A stretch of 13,651 nucleotides of DNA. Origin: Bacillota bacterium (GTDB lineage Bacteria > Bacillota > Sulfobacillia > RBS10-35 > JAJYVN01). The notes beneath the pieces were generated by a model. The model was not told the DNA's origin, did no database searches, and saw only the letters and a list, made by a program, of their open reading frames with translations. Within the stretch, counting starts at the first letter, position 1; each line of letters begins with the position of its first letter. Shown piece by piece: positions 1 to 6,690 of the stretch. The stretch is taken from positions 1 through 13,651 of the forward strand of contig JAJYVN010000048.1 in the NCBI GenBank assembly GCA_021791995.1. The letters run 5' to 3'. A program made the position numbers and the translations under genes.

Positions 1-599
1 GCCTGCTTGTCCTCCACGATAAAACGGGCGGTGTCGTCTTGGGCGTGCACGGCATCGGCGGTGACAACCCTGTCGACGATGTCCATCGGTGTCAGCAGGG
101 TGCGCAAGCCCGGGATTTCGTTGGTCTTGTCTGGTACCGCCTGCTGGCCGATCACGATGCCTTCCTGATGGAGGACGGCGCTGAGCAGATGGACGGCGGG
201 TTGGCCGTGGCCAGAACCGCGCAACGCCTTGCCATCCACTGCAATGGCATCGCTGAGCCCCTGGCTGGCAAACCACTCCCCCAGCACCGCATCGATGCGG
301 TCGGCGTTGGCCCTTTGCAAGGTGCGCCGAAAAGTCAGCTCGCTGGGTGCCTGGTAGTTGTCGCGCACGCGGCGGGCGCCAAAGCGGGCAAGTGTCTCCT
401 GGGGCAGGTCCTGCATCCACTCGGCGATCTCCACAAAGTTCTTCTGGCCGGCCACGACTGCAGCGCAAGCCATGAGGATAATGGGGCCCCATTGGTGGCG
501 CATGCCGCGGCGCCGACGGGGATCCTCAATGGTCGCCAAGCGCTCGCGCAGACCGCCCGGACCCGCCCAGTTCAACCCGTGGAACTTGCTGGTGGTCAC
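1..599 (-). CDS. ISAs1-family DDE transposase, 3' part beyond window
   Basis: The protein would catalyse cut-and-paste movement of the element. About 199 residues are visible and the frame is open to the window edge. The N-terminal part has the family's IEDPRRRRGMRHQW segment, then a helical region (NFVEIAEWMQ, PSELTFRRTLQR). The first catalytic Asp is in AIAVDGKALRG and the second in VVTADAVHAQ; the third acidic residue lies outside the window. A GTG at 599 is preceded by a strong AGGAGG SD (607-612) with a 7-nt gap, so the transposase can probably be initiated alone. The frame is nevertheless open upstream into the DUF4338 part, so a fused product is also possible. Family assignment is confident; whether the gene is intact past the edge is unknown. 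Confidence 0.82.
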   Translation of the reverse strand, partial: MTTSKFHGLNWAGPGGLRERLATIEDPRRRRGMRHQWGPIILMACAAVVAGQKNFVEIAEWMQDLPQETLARFGARRVRDNYQAPSELTFRRTLQRANADRIDAVLGEWFASQGLSDAIAVDGKALRGSGHGQPAVHLLSAVLHQEGIVIGQQAVPDKTNEIPGLRTLLTPMDIVDRVVTADAVHAQDDTARFIVEDKQ

Positions 600-1240
600 C
601 CAGCCACCTCCTGATTGCTCCGGCTTGCTGAAGGCATCAACCAGACGGGCACGCGCCTGCAGCACCAGCGCACGGACCCACATGACCTTGGCTTGGCCGT
701 GGTGGACGCACCGACCGCCGCGCCGAGCGTACCCGTGGGTCAACCCCACCGGAAGCCAGTCGGCGGCTCGGTAGGCGGTGCCGCTGAACCGGGCGGGGTC
801 GACGAGGGTTTCCGCCAGCTGCACGGGGTGCCGGTGCGCGCGGCGCCAGTCGGCGGCAAGGCGTTTGGTATTCCCGGCCAAGACCGCGGAGGCGAGGTTG
901 GGTACCCGGACATCGTCCAGGATCAGAAAGCGCGTGTTATTGGCGACGAACGGCAGCCGAGGTCTGCGTAAGGACGGAGTCCAGCCCAACCAGCGGTCCC
1001 GCGGTGCACAGTACCAGGCTGCGGAAGCCCATGCCAGCAGGGCGACCCACTGCCCGTCCACAGTCGCCACGTACCGCAGCCCTTCGCCGACCACGCCACG
1101 ATCGCCAGGTAATGCTGAGCCCCCATGAGTTCCCGCCAGCGCGCGCTCTCGCTGACGCGTACCAGGCGGACTGCCAAGCCCGACCGCCAGTCCCGCCGTA
1201 TCGCGACGCCCCCGATGCTCGGCTGCTCGTCCCGGTTCAT
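600..1240 (-). pseudogene. DUF4338 (DruA-like) domain, frameshifted
   Basis: DUF4338 is the domain of DruA in the Druantia anti-phage system and also occurs beside transposases; its biochemical role here is unknown. From ATG 1240 the frame reads RWRELMGAQHYL, then diverges. The family sequence resumes in the next frame as GDRGVVGEGLRYVATVDGQW, followed by WASAAWYCAPRDRWLGW, FVANNTRFLILDDVRVPNLA, a His-Pro-Val segment with ETLVDPARFSGTAYRAADW, and then the transposase. One base seems to be lost near 1103-1108, where CTGGCGATC would read CTGGGCGATC. No slippery heptamer is visible, so this looks like an indel or sequencing error rather than programmed frameshifting. The ATG at 1240 has GGGAG only 1 nt upstream, a poor RBS; an in-frame TGA lies just before it. 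Confidence 0.75.
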
Positions 1241-1686
1241 ACTCCCGGCATATCACACTGCCTGCGGTTCCGCCAGTGCCCTCCTGCCGACCCTTCGCCT
1301 CCACCGTTTCCCGCGACTTTGACGTCGTCCTGGAACTTTCCGGACGCATGCGGCATCGGTGCACCATGGCTGCCCTGTCGTGTCGTGCGCACGGCCTGGG
1401 ATTTTCCCGGTTTCCAAACAGTCTTCGGGGAGACACCCCCACGTGTGATAAAGTGTACGCGTGAAAATGAAAGCGCGGGCGACGGAGCAAAGCATCCGCT
1501 CCATAGCGAAGTGGTACGGGTCGTGGTCTCTCCGCGATGGACCGGCGCACAACTGGCCGCCGGAGGCGTGCCTCAAAGACGCGAAAGGCTGTGAAGCAGG
1601 TGGCCCTGGCGGGAGAACCTCCAAGTGCAGCGGTGCCGGGAACCAACGGCGTAACGGCTTTCCCGTCTGCGAGAGGAGTGGTCCAT
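1241..1686. other. Gene-free flank between IS element and fur
   Basis: No protein-coding frame here resembles a known family; the frames that are open are short and overlap each other on both strands. The part nearest the element should contain its terminus, which I could not define. A weak promoter-like TGTGATAAA lies at 1444-1452 (extended -10 form) without a good -35 box. If used it would give a leader of about 230 nt for the Fur gene, ending in the hairpin listed separately. Confidence 0.5.
1627..1670 (+). promoter_or_regulatory. Leader hairpin directly before the fur RBS
   Basis: CGGGAA (1637-1642) can pair with TTCCCG (1660-1665), and outside it GCAG (1627-1630) with CTGC (1667-1670). 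This gives about 10 base pairs around an asymmetric bulge and a 17-nt loop. The structure ends one base before the GAGAGGAG Shine-Dalgarno region (1671-1678), a place where folding could affect translation. It matches no riboswitch class I could confirm by eye. Confidence 0.3.
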
Positions 1687-2121
1687 GTGGCGAACGCGGC
1701 TGTGTTGCCGGACAACGTCTGGGACCGGCTCCACCAGAGCGGATTGCGTCTGACGAACATTCGCCGAGAATTGGTTCTGCTCTTTGCTCGCGAGGGTCGT
1801 TGCCTTACACCTCAGGAACTATACCGCCTCGCTGAATCGTCCGGACTGCAGCCCGGACTGGCCACCGTCTATCGCCTCGTCGAGGCACTGACCGCAGCCG
1901 GTCTGTGCCGTGCCTATCCGCAGGCGAATCGCACCACGCGGTATGTCTTCTGTCCGCCGGGTCATCATCACCATCTCATCTGCCGCAGATGCTGGCAGGT
2001 CATCGATCTGCATGACTGTCAGATCGAACCCCCGCCCGACCTGCCGTTCCCCATGGAGGAGCACGTCGTCGACTTCTTTGGTCTCTGTGCGGCATGTCGG
2101 GCTGCGGAGGACGGGCATTGA
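1687..2121 (+). CDS. Fur-family metalloregulator (Fur/PerR/Zur type)
   Basis: This is a cytoplasmic DNA-binding repressor responding to metal or peroxide. The 144 residues match the family's usual length. The N-terminal winged helix runs from about residue 10 to 85, with the recognition-helix region GLATVYRLVEAL at 57-68. The C-terminal dimerisation and metal domain has HHHH at 93-96, structural zinc cysteines CRRC (99, 102) and CAAC (134, 137), and further candidate ligands E114 and H126. GTG 1687 is chosen because AGGAG (1674-1678) lies 8 nt upstream and the protein then begins just before the conserved fold; a longer in-frame start at 1537 would add 50 low-complexity residues. The gene leads a probable operon with the isomerase-like and SDR genes. 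Which metal or signal it senses cannot be decided from sequence alone. Confidence 0.9.
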   Translation: MANAAVLPDNVWDRLHQSGLRLTNIRRELVLLFAREGRCLTPQELYRLAESSGLQPGLATVYRLVEALTAAGLCRAYPQANRTTRYVFCPPGHHHHLICRRCWQVIDLHDCQIEPPPDLPFPMEEHVVDFFGLCAACRAAEDGH

Positions 2122-2182
2122 TGGAGGTACCGTACGGGCTGGGCTGGAACTCTCTCTGGTCGGATCGAAGGGAGTGCCAAGC

Positions 2183-3043
2183 ATGCGTACATGCCTGAAC
2201 GCGGTGACAACCGGGAAGCCTCGTGACCTGGTGTCCTGGCTGGAGGTGGCGGGAAAGTATCAATTTGCTGGTGTTGAATTTTCGGTGCGCGACTTGAGTG
2301 CGTTGGTGGAGCGCGAGGGATCGGAGACGGCGATTCACCTCCAGCGCCGCACGGGAGTTGCGCTGGCGGCCTTCGGCCTGCCCGTGGAGTGGCAGTCGGA
2401 CGAGGAGCGATTCCGTACTGGGATGGGGACTCTGCCTGTGCTGTGCCAAGCCGCAGCCGCTGCCGGCTGCACACGCGCCACCACGTACATCCGACCGTTC
2501 GTCGAGAGCGACCCCGCGGTGGTTGGTCTTGTCGCAGTCCGTCGTCTCCGTGCAGTGTGTGAGGTGCTTGGCCTGTACGGCATCCGCCTGGCGATCGAGT
2601 GGGTCGGTACACCCTCCATGCGTCGGGGGAAGACACCCTTTCTGTGGACGGCCGAGCATGCGGTCACCCTCTGCGATGCCATTGGGCTCCCCAACGCCGG
2701 CTTACTGTTCGATAGCTGGCACTGGTTCACAACCGGAGCCGACGCCCAAGACCTCACATGCGTGCCGGCTGGTCGGATCGTGCACATTCACGTCAACGAC
2801 GCCCCGAACATCCCCCTCTCCGAGCAACAGGACAATGTGCGTCTGCTGCCGGGGGCAAGCGGTGTCATCAACTTGGTGACGATGCTGGGAACACTGGAAG
2901 ATCGGGGATACGACGGGTATGTTGCCGTCGAGACGTTCTCCAAGGAGCTTCCGCTGCTTGGGGTAGACGAGGCGGCCGCGCGGGCCAAGGCGGCGATGGA
3001 CACGGTGGCTCTGCAACTCGCGGCCAGGGCAGACGCCCGGTAA
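2183..3043 (+). CDS. Sugar-phosphate isomerase/epimerase-like TIM-barrel protein
   Basis: This belongs to the AP-endonuclease-2/xylose-isomerase-like superfamily, whose members isomerise, epimerise or dehydrate sugars and inositols using a divalent metal. The 286-residue length is typical. Strand-end motifs include GVEFS (30-34), RLAIEWVG with E139, LLFDSWHW with D177, VHIHVND with H203, and YVAVETFSKE with E250; E139, D177, H203 and E250 are the likely metal ligands. The sequence LLPGASGVINLVTML near the end matches the usual LPGxGxID segment. Start ATG 2183 has AAGGGAG (2168-2174) with an 8-nt gap; the open frame continues upstream inside fur but is not homologous there. It lies 61 nt after fur and 44 nt before the SDR gene. 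Substrate unknown; an IolE/IolI-like or hydroxypyruvate-isomerase-like role cannot be separated. Confidence 0.85.
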   Translation: MRTCLNAVTTGKPRDLVSWLEVAGKYQFAGVEFSVRDLSALVEREGSETAIHLQRRTGVALAAFGLPVEWQSDEERFRTGMGTLPVLCQAAAAAGCTRATTYIRPFVESDPAVVGLVAVRRLRAVCEVLGLYGIRLAIEWVGTPSMRRGKTPFLWTAEHAVTLCDAIGLPNAGLLFDSWHWFTTGADAQDLTCVPAGRIVHIHVNDAPNIPLSEQQDNVRLLPGASGVINLVTMLGTLEDRGYDGYVAVETFSKELPLLGVDEAAARAKAAMDTVALQLAARADAR

Positions 3044-3087
3044 ATGCGAAGCTGCGTCGCAACACGGCATGGGGCAAGGGGCACAGC

Positions 3088-3909
3088 ATGGTAGAAGGGA
3101 CGAGCGGGAACACTGAGGGAACCGTGGCATCGGAGAAACAAGAACTGGTTGGGGGGAGCCGTGCACGCTCGGACCCGCACCAGGTAATCCCCCTGCCAGA
3201 ACAATCCGTCGCCGTGATCGGAGCGTCGAGCGGGATCGGGCGGGCAACAGCTGCCGCCTTCCTGGACGCGGGTTCCGCCGTAGCCCTGATGGCCCGGCGC
3301 GAGGCGCTCCTGCAGGAGTTACTCCAAGAGCGGCGGCCGAGGGGTGAGCGCGCCTTTGCGCGCGGGGGCGATGCCACTCGGCGCGAGGACGTTGCCTCCT
3401 TTCTGACCGAAGCAGTGCGGCGGGTGGGTCGGATCGACGTGCTTGTGATCAGCGTCGGCCTGAACATCCGTGCGCGAACCCTGCAAGAAATCTCCGCCGA
3501 AGACTGGGATCGTGTGCTCGCGACCAATCGCACCTCTGCCTTCCACTGCACGCAGTGCATCTTGCCGCAACTGCATCGCCAGGGAGGAGGACTGATCATC
3601 TACATCTCTTCGGTCAGCGCACTTCTGGGCGATGCCTCGGGTCCGGCCTATCAGGCGGCCAAACACGGTCTCTCGGGCCTGGTGGCCGCGCTACGCCAGG
3701 AGGAGACGGACCGGCGTATCCGCACCAGCATCATTTTCCCAGGGGTCGTGAATACGCCGCTTCTCCTCCACCGCCCCGTGGTGCCCAGCCCCGAACAGCG
3801 CGCCATCGCGCTGCAACCGGAGGAGGTTGCCCAGGCGTGCCTCTTCATTGCCCGCATGCCCCCTGCCGTCACGATCCCCGAGTTGGTACTGCGGCCCACC
3901 CTCCCCTGA
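3088..3909 (+). CDS. Short-chain dehydrogenase/reductase (SDR)
   Basis: This is an NAD(P)H-dependent oxidoreductase of the classical SDR type, 273 residues. The Rossmann motif GASSGIG is at 45-51, with ARR at 69-71 after the second strand suggesting possible NADPH preference. The catalytic tetrad appears complete: N147, S175, Y188 and K192 (YQAAK). The usual NNAG motif after strand 4 is replaced by VISVGLN. A family-atypical N-terminal extension of about 35 polar residues precedes the fold; ATG 3088 has AAGGGG 6 nt upstream, while GTG 3124 would remove 12 of those residues. It is the last gene of the Fur-led cluster and ends on a TGATCA shared with the opposing gene. The neighbouring isomerase-like gene suggests a sugar or polyol oxidation-isomerisation step, which is inference. 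Confidence 0.9.
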   Translation: MVEGTSGNTEGTVASEKQELVGGSRARSDPHQVIPLPEQSVAVIGASSGIGRATAAAFLDAGSAVALMARREALLQELLQERRPRGERAFARGGDATRREDVASFLTEAVRRVGRIDVLVISVGLNIRARTLQEISAEDWDRVLATNRTSAFHCTQCILPQLHRQGGGLIIYISSVSALLGDASGPAYQAAKHGLSGLVAALRQEETDRRIRTSIIFPGVVNTPLLLHRPVVPSPEQRAIALQPEEVAQACLFIARMPPAVTIPELVLRPTLP

Positions 3910-5076
3910 TCAGCGACCGAGGACCGCGACCTCACTTGCCACCCGCTCGATCTCCTCTTCCTGCAGGAAGAAGCCACAGGACACGCGAATGGCATCCCAA
4001 CCCGGGATGCTACGCACCAGGAAGCCCTTGCTCCCCAGAAGGCGTACCGCGTCCTCGGCAGCCACATTCGCGACGCGGAAGCTGACGAGACCAGCATGTT
4101 CTGGTGGCGTCAGCACTGTCACCGAAGGGATTTCCCCCAGCGCAGTCCGTAGCATTTCTGCCAAGTCATACGTCCGCGCCCATATCTGGGGCCAACCGAT
4201 GCGGGAGAGCCAGCGCAGGGAGGCCGTCCACCCAGCGAGACCCGGATGAAAGACCGTGCCGACCTCAAGGCGACGTGCCCCGGGGTGGGGCTGGTAGTAT
4301 CCTTCGGCGTCCACCGTAGCCACGCCCGCATACCCCATGGCCCCAGGCCGCAGCCGTTCCTCCTGTCCCGGGGCGACCCAGAGCGCCCCGGTTCCCTCGG
4401 GTCCACAGAGCCACTTCTGCCCAGAGACGGTGTAGAAATCGGCGCCTAGTTCCCCTGGGTGAACCTCCAGCGCGCCCACCGACTGTGCGCCATCCACCAC
4501 CAACAGGGCCTCGAAGCGTCGGGCAAGGTGTGCGATTTCGGCGAGCGGCAGAACAAAGCCACTGGCATAGGAGACATGCGAGAGGAAAATGGCCCGAACC
4601 CGCGCGTTCATCTGGCGCGCAACGGCTTCGGCCGCCTCCGACGGACTGGTCGCGTCCACGAGACGCGCGATGCGCACCTCGATTCCGTACCGGGCCCGTA
4701 ACGCCCCTACCACCAATTGGACCGCAGCGTGCTCCAGGTCGGTGGTCACGAGGGCATCGCCTGGCCCCCAAGGGATCCCCAGCCCCGCAGCGTTAAGGCC
4801 GTCCGTCGTGTGGTGCATGAGGGCCAGGCGATCCGGTGCCGTCCGCAATAGGTCCGCCACCTCCTGTCTGGTTTCAGCGGCCAGGGAGCGGTGCGTTTGC
4901 CAAACGGTTGGGCCGATTCGTCCGTGGGACACCTCCGCCGCGAATGCATCCTGCAGTGCGTCGGCCGCCTCCTCGGGCAACGGACCAGCGGTACCCGTAT
5001 TCAGATAGACCGCATGGTCGAGAGCGGGCAGTTGGCTGCGAATCGTTCGAACGCTCTCCTCGTCGATCAGTGACAA
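3910..5076 (-). CDS. Class-V aminotransferase / cysteine desulfurase-like PLP enzyme
   Basis: This is a fold-type I PLP enzyme of 388 residues, similar to the isopenicillin-N-epimerase and cysteine-desulfurase-like group. Visible landmarks are YLNTGTAGPLP (24-34), the phosphate-binding HTTDG (89-93), H167 in LSHVSY stacking on PLP, D195 in VVDGAQSVG, and the Schiff-base lysine K221 in SGQKWLCGPEGTG. The C-terminal domain ends with GWDAIRVSCGFF. The start is TTG 5076 with GGAGG (complement of 5085-5089) exactly 8 nt upstream; an ATG at 5083-5081 lies only 1 nt from that SD and opens another frame. The gene converges on the SDR gene with no spacer and diverges from the glycosyltransferase gene. 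Without the NifS/SufS active-site cysteine loop being clear, desulfurase activity is uncertain; a lyase or racemase role is possible. Confidence 0.88.
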   Translation of the reverse strand: MSLIDEESVRTIRSQLPALDHAVYLNTGTAGPLPEEAADALQDAFAAEVSHGRIGPTVWQTHRSLAAETRQEVADLLRTAPDRLALMHHTTDGLNAAGLGIPWGPGDALVTTDLEHAAVQLVVGALRARYGIEVRIARLVDATSPSEAAEAVARQMNARVRAIFLSHVSYASGFVLPLAEIAHLARRFEALLVVDGAQSVGALEVHPGELGADFYTVSGQKWLCGPEGTGALWVAPGQEERLRPGAMGYAGVATVDAEGYYQPHPGARRLEVGTVFHPGLAGWTASLRWLSRIGWPQIWARTYDLAEMLRTALGEIPSVTVLTPPEHAGLVSFRVANVAAEDAVRLLGSKGFLVRSIPGWDAIRVSCGFFLQEEEIERVASEVAVLGR

Positions 5077-5090
5077 CCTTCATTCCTCCG

Positions 5091-5120
5091 TTGGTGCACT
5101 GTGTCGGCTTCTGCTATTCT
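5091..5120 (+). promoter_or_regulatory. Candidate promoter for the glycosyltransferase-HD-EVE cluster
   Basis: TTGGTG (5091-5096) and TATTCT (5115-5120) are separated by 18 nt, and TGC directly before the second element makes an extended -10. The match to the vegetative sigma consensus is moderate (3 of 6 and 4 of 6). It would give a leader of roughly 125 nt. The site starts two bases outside the SD of the divergent aminotransferase gene, so the two transcripts would overlap control regions. Confidence 0.3.
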
Positions 5121-5253
5121 CGACGCGAGCACCCATGCCTCTGTGCGTTGCGGTGGCCCAACGCCCCCTGGCCATCGTCCCGTCCACGGCCGCCGATCCG
5201 CAGACCAAAACAGCTGCGCCGCGGCAAGCGACGTGAGGGAGGATGGGTAGCAG

Positions 5254-6666
5254 GTGGTCCGCCGGATCTGGATTCCCGTCACAATCATGCTCCTTTTTAT
5301 CGCGCTGCGTTCGTATCACATCGGGGCGCCGCTCTTGGACCATTCGGATTGGCGGCAATCCGACACAGCATCGATCACCCGCTTCTACTATCTGGATGGC
5401 ATCAACCTCCTCCGCCCGCAGGTGCTGTATGACGGGCCAGGCCCCAACTACATCCAAGCAGAGTTCCCGATCGGCGAAGCACTCACTGCCGAGCTTGCCC
5501 ACGTGGTGGGTTGGAGCAATACACTGCTGCACTCGGTGGCTATCGGTCTTTCGGCGATTTCGCTCATCGCCCTCTATCTGCTCCTCCACCAAGAGTTCGG
5601 CGCGTCGGTTGCTGCATGGGGGGCGCTCTTCTATGCCCTGTCGCCGCTCGCCATTTTTTTTGGACGCGCCGTGCAGCCCGAACCGGCCATGATGTGCTTC
5701 GGCCTGCTGGCACTGTGGTTATTCAGCGCCTGGGCACACCGTCCCAGCGGCGGACGCTTGCTCCTGGCATGTCTGGCCTTTGCCCTGGCCATCCTCGCCA
5801 AGCTTCCCAACGCCATCCTGGGATTGCCGATCCTGTTCTTTCTGTTACGCCGCTTCTCCTGGAAACGCCCTGGGCAGTGGGTGTGGCCCCTCGGCCTGCC
5901 CTATATCCCGGCCATTTTGTATACCGCCGCCGCCGGTTTAGGGGCGACAGGGCAGGGCGACTTCGTCACGCGGATCCTGATTGCCCTCTTTACGCAACCA
6001 GGCTGGCAGGAGGGTACCTCTGCCATTACCGCCTTCTGGCGACACAACCTTCTGGCAGGCGTCGCTGGTTGGGGGATGGCGCTGGCCGCTCCCCTAGGGC
6101 TTCTCGTCTGCGATCGGCGGGGGCGCATCTGGATGGCGGCCTGGGGCTTCGCGCTGTTGATCTGGTGCGTTGTGGTGGTAAGCCGTATCCGCCAGGACTA
6201 TTACCTCCTGATTTGCGTCCCGTGGTTCGCGGCCACGGCCGGCATCGCCATGGAATGGCTCTGGAGAACGAAGCGAGCGGTGCTGGCACCGATCGCTTCC
6301 GTTGTGGCCGTGGGATTGATCGTCCTGAGTGCGGTGCAGTTCCTCCCCCCGCTCTACCGCTTGGATGAAGGAACTCAGGTACTGGCACAGGCAATGGATC
6401 GGGTCTGTCCCTCTGGCCCCGTCGTGGTGGGCACAGAAAATCCGGCGCTTCTGTATGCCGCATGGCGGCATGGATGGCGAACATCGGTCGTAGGAGCCCG
6501 GAGTCTTGGGGCATGGTTGGCGGAGGGCGCTACGCTCGTGGTGCCGTTGGGCGCATCGATCACCCGAGAGGGACAAGCCTGGCTCACAACACACGCGAGG
6601 CGCCTTACGGACAGCGAAGGAAGCGTTCTGTATGTATTGGATGATTGTCGGACAACGACCGCGTGA
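5254..6666 (+). CDS. GT39-type membrane glycosyltransferase (PMT/ArnT-like)
   Basis: A polytopic inner-membrane protein of 470 residues that would transfer a sugar from a polyprenyl-phosphate donor to a lipid, glycan or protein acceptor outside the membrane. The first membrane helix (4-20) is followed by the extracytoplasmic-loop motif DHSDWRQSDTASITRFYY (29-46); this DWRQ-D signature, with D32 and D37, is typical of a bacterial GT39 subgroup. Further hydrophobic segments lie near 91-111, 119-138, 144-160, 169-198, 214-230, 265-285, 292-310, 317-336 and 342-366, then a soluble C-terminal domain of about 100 residues. GTG 5254 follows AGGGAGGA (5236-5243) at a rather long gap of 11 nt. A T8 run (5654-5661) encodes Ile-Phe-Phe. 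It heads a three-gene cluster with HD and EVE genes; the acceptor is unknown. Confidence 0.85.
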   Translation: MVRRIWIPVTIMLLFIALRSYHIGAPLLDHSDWRQSDTASITRFYYLDGINLLRPQVLYDGPGPNYIQAEFPIGEALTAELAHVVGWSNTLLHSVAIGLSAISLIALYLLLHQEFGASVAAWGALFYALSPLAIFFGRAVQPEPAMMCFGLLALWLFSAWAHRPSGGRLLLACLAFALAILAKLPNAILGLPILFFLLRRFSWKRPGQWVWPLGLPYIPAILYTAAAGLGATGQGDFVTRILIALFTQPGWQEGTSAITAFWRHNLLAGVAGWGMALAAPLGLLVCDRRGRIWMAAWGFALLIWCVVVVSRIRQDYYLLICVPWFAATAGIAMEWLWRTKRAVLAPIASVVAVGLIVLSAVQFLPPLYRLDEGTQVLAQAMDRVCPSGPVVVGTENPALLYAAWRHGWRTSVVGARSLGAWLAEGATLVVPLGASITREGQAWLTTHARRLTDSEGSVLYVLDDCRTTTA

Positions 6667-6690
6667 GGGATGCCAAGAAGGGCGATGACC

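Larger units (their letters stand above)
1..1240 (-). mobile_element. ISAs1-type insertion element with DUF4338 accessory domain, partial
   Basis: One minus-strand reading frame, broken once, encodes a DUF4338 domain followed by an ISAs1-family DDE transposase and leaves the window at base 1. DUF4338 next to or fused with ISAs1 transposases is a recurring arrangement as I recall it. The element's outer end should lie upstream of the first ATG, somewhere above base 1240. I could not identify a terminal inverted repeat or target duplication there, so the boundary given is only the coding limit. Confidence 0.75.

Noticed and set aside
39..1128. Long plus-strand open frames across the IS region
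   Set aside because: They are antisense to the transposase and DUF4338 sequence and have no family features of their own.
1561..1686. Riboswitch-like bases (GGGAACCA, GCGTAAC) in the fur leader
   Set aside because: The conserved cores of c-di-AMP, c-di-GMP, cobalamin and T-box elements were not found in the right order; only a simple hairpin is supportable.
2121..2198. 25-codon frame whose ATG overlaps the fur stop (TGATG) and contains a CxxC
   Set aside because: It overlaps the well-supported isomerase start, has no distinct RBS and resembles nothing I know.
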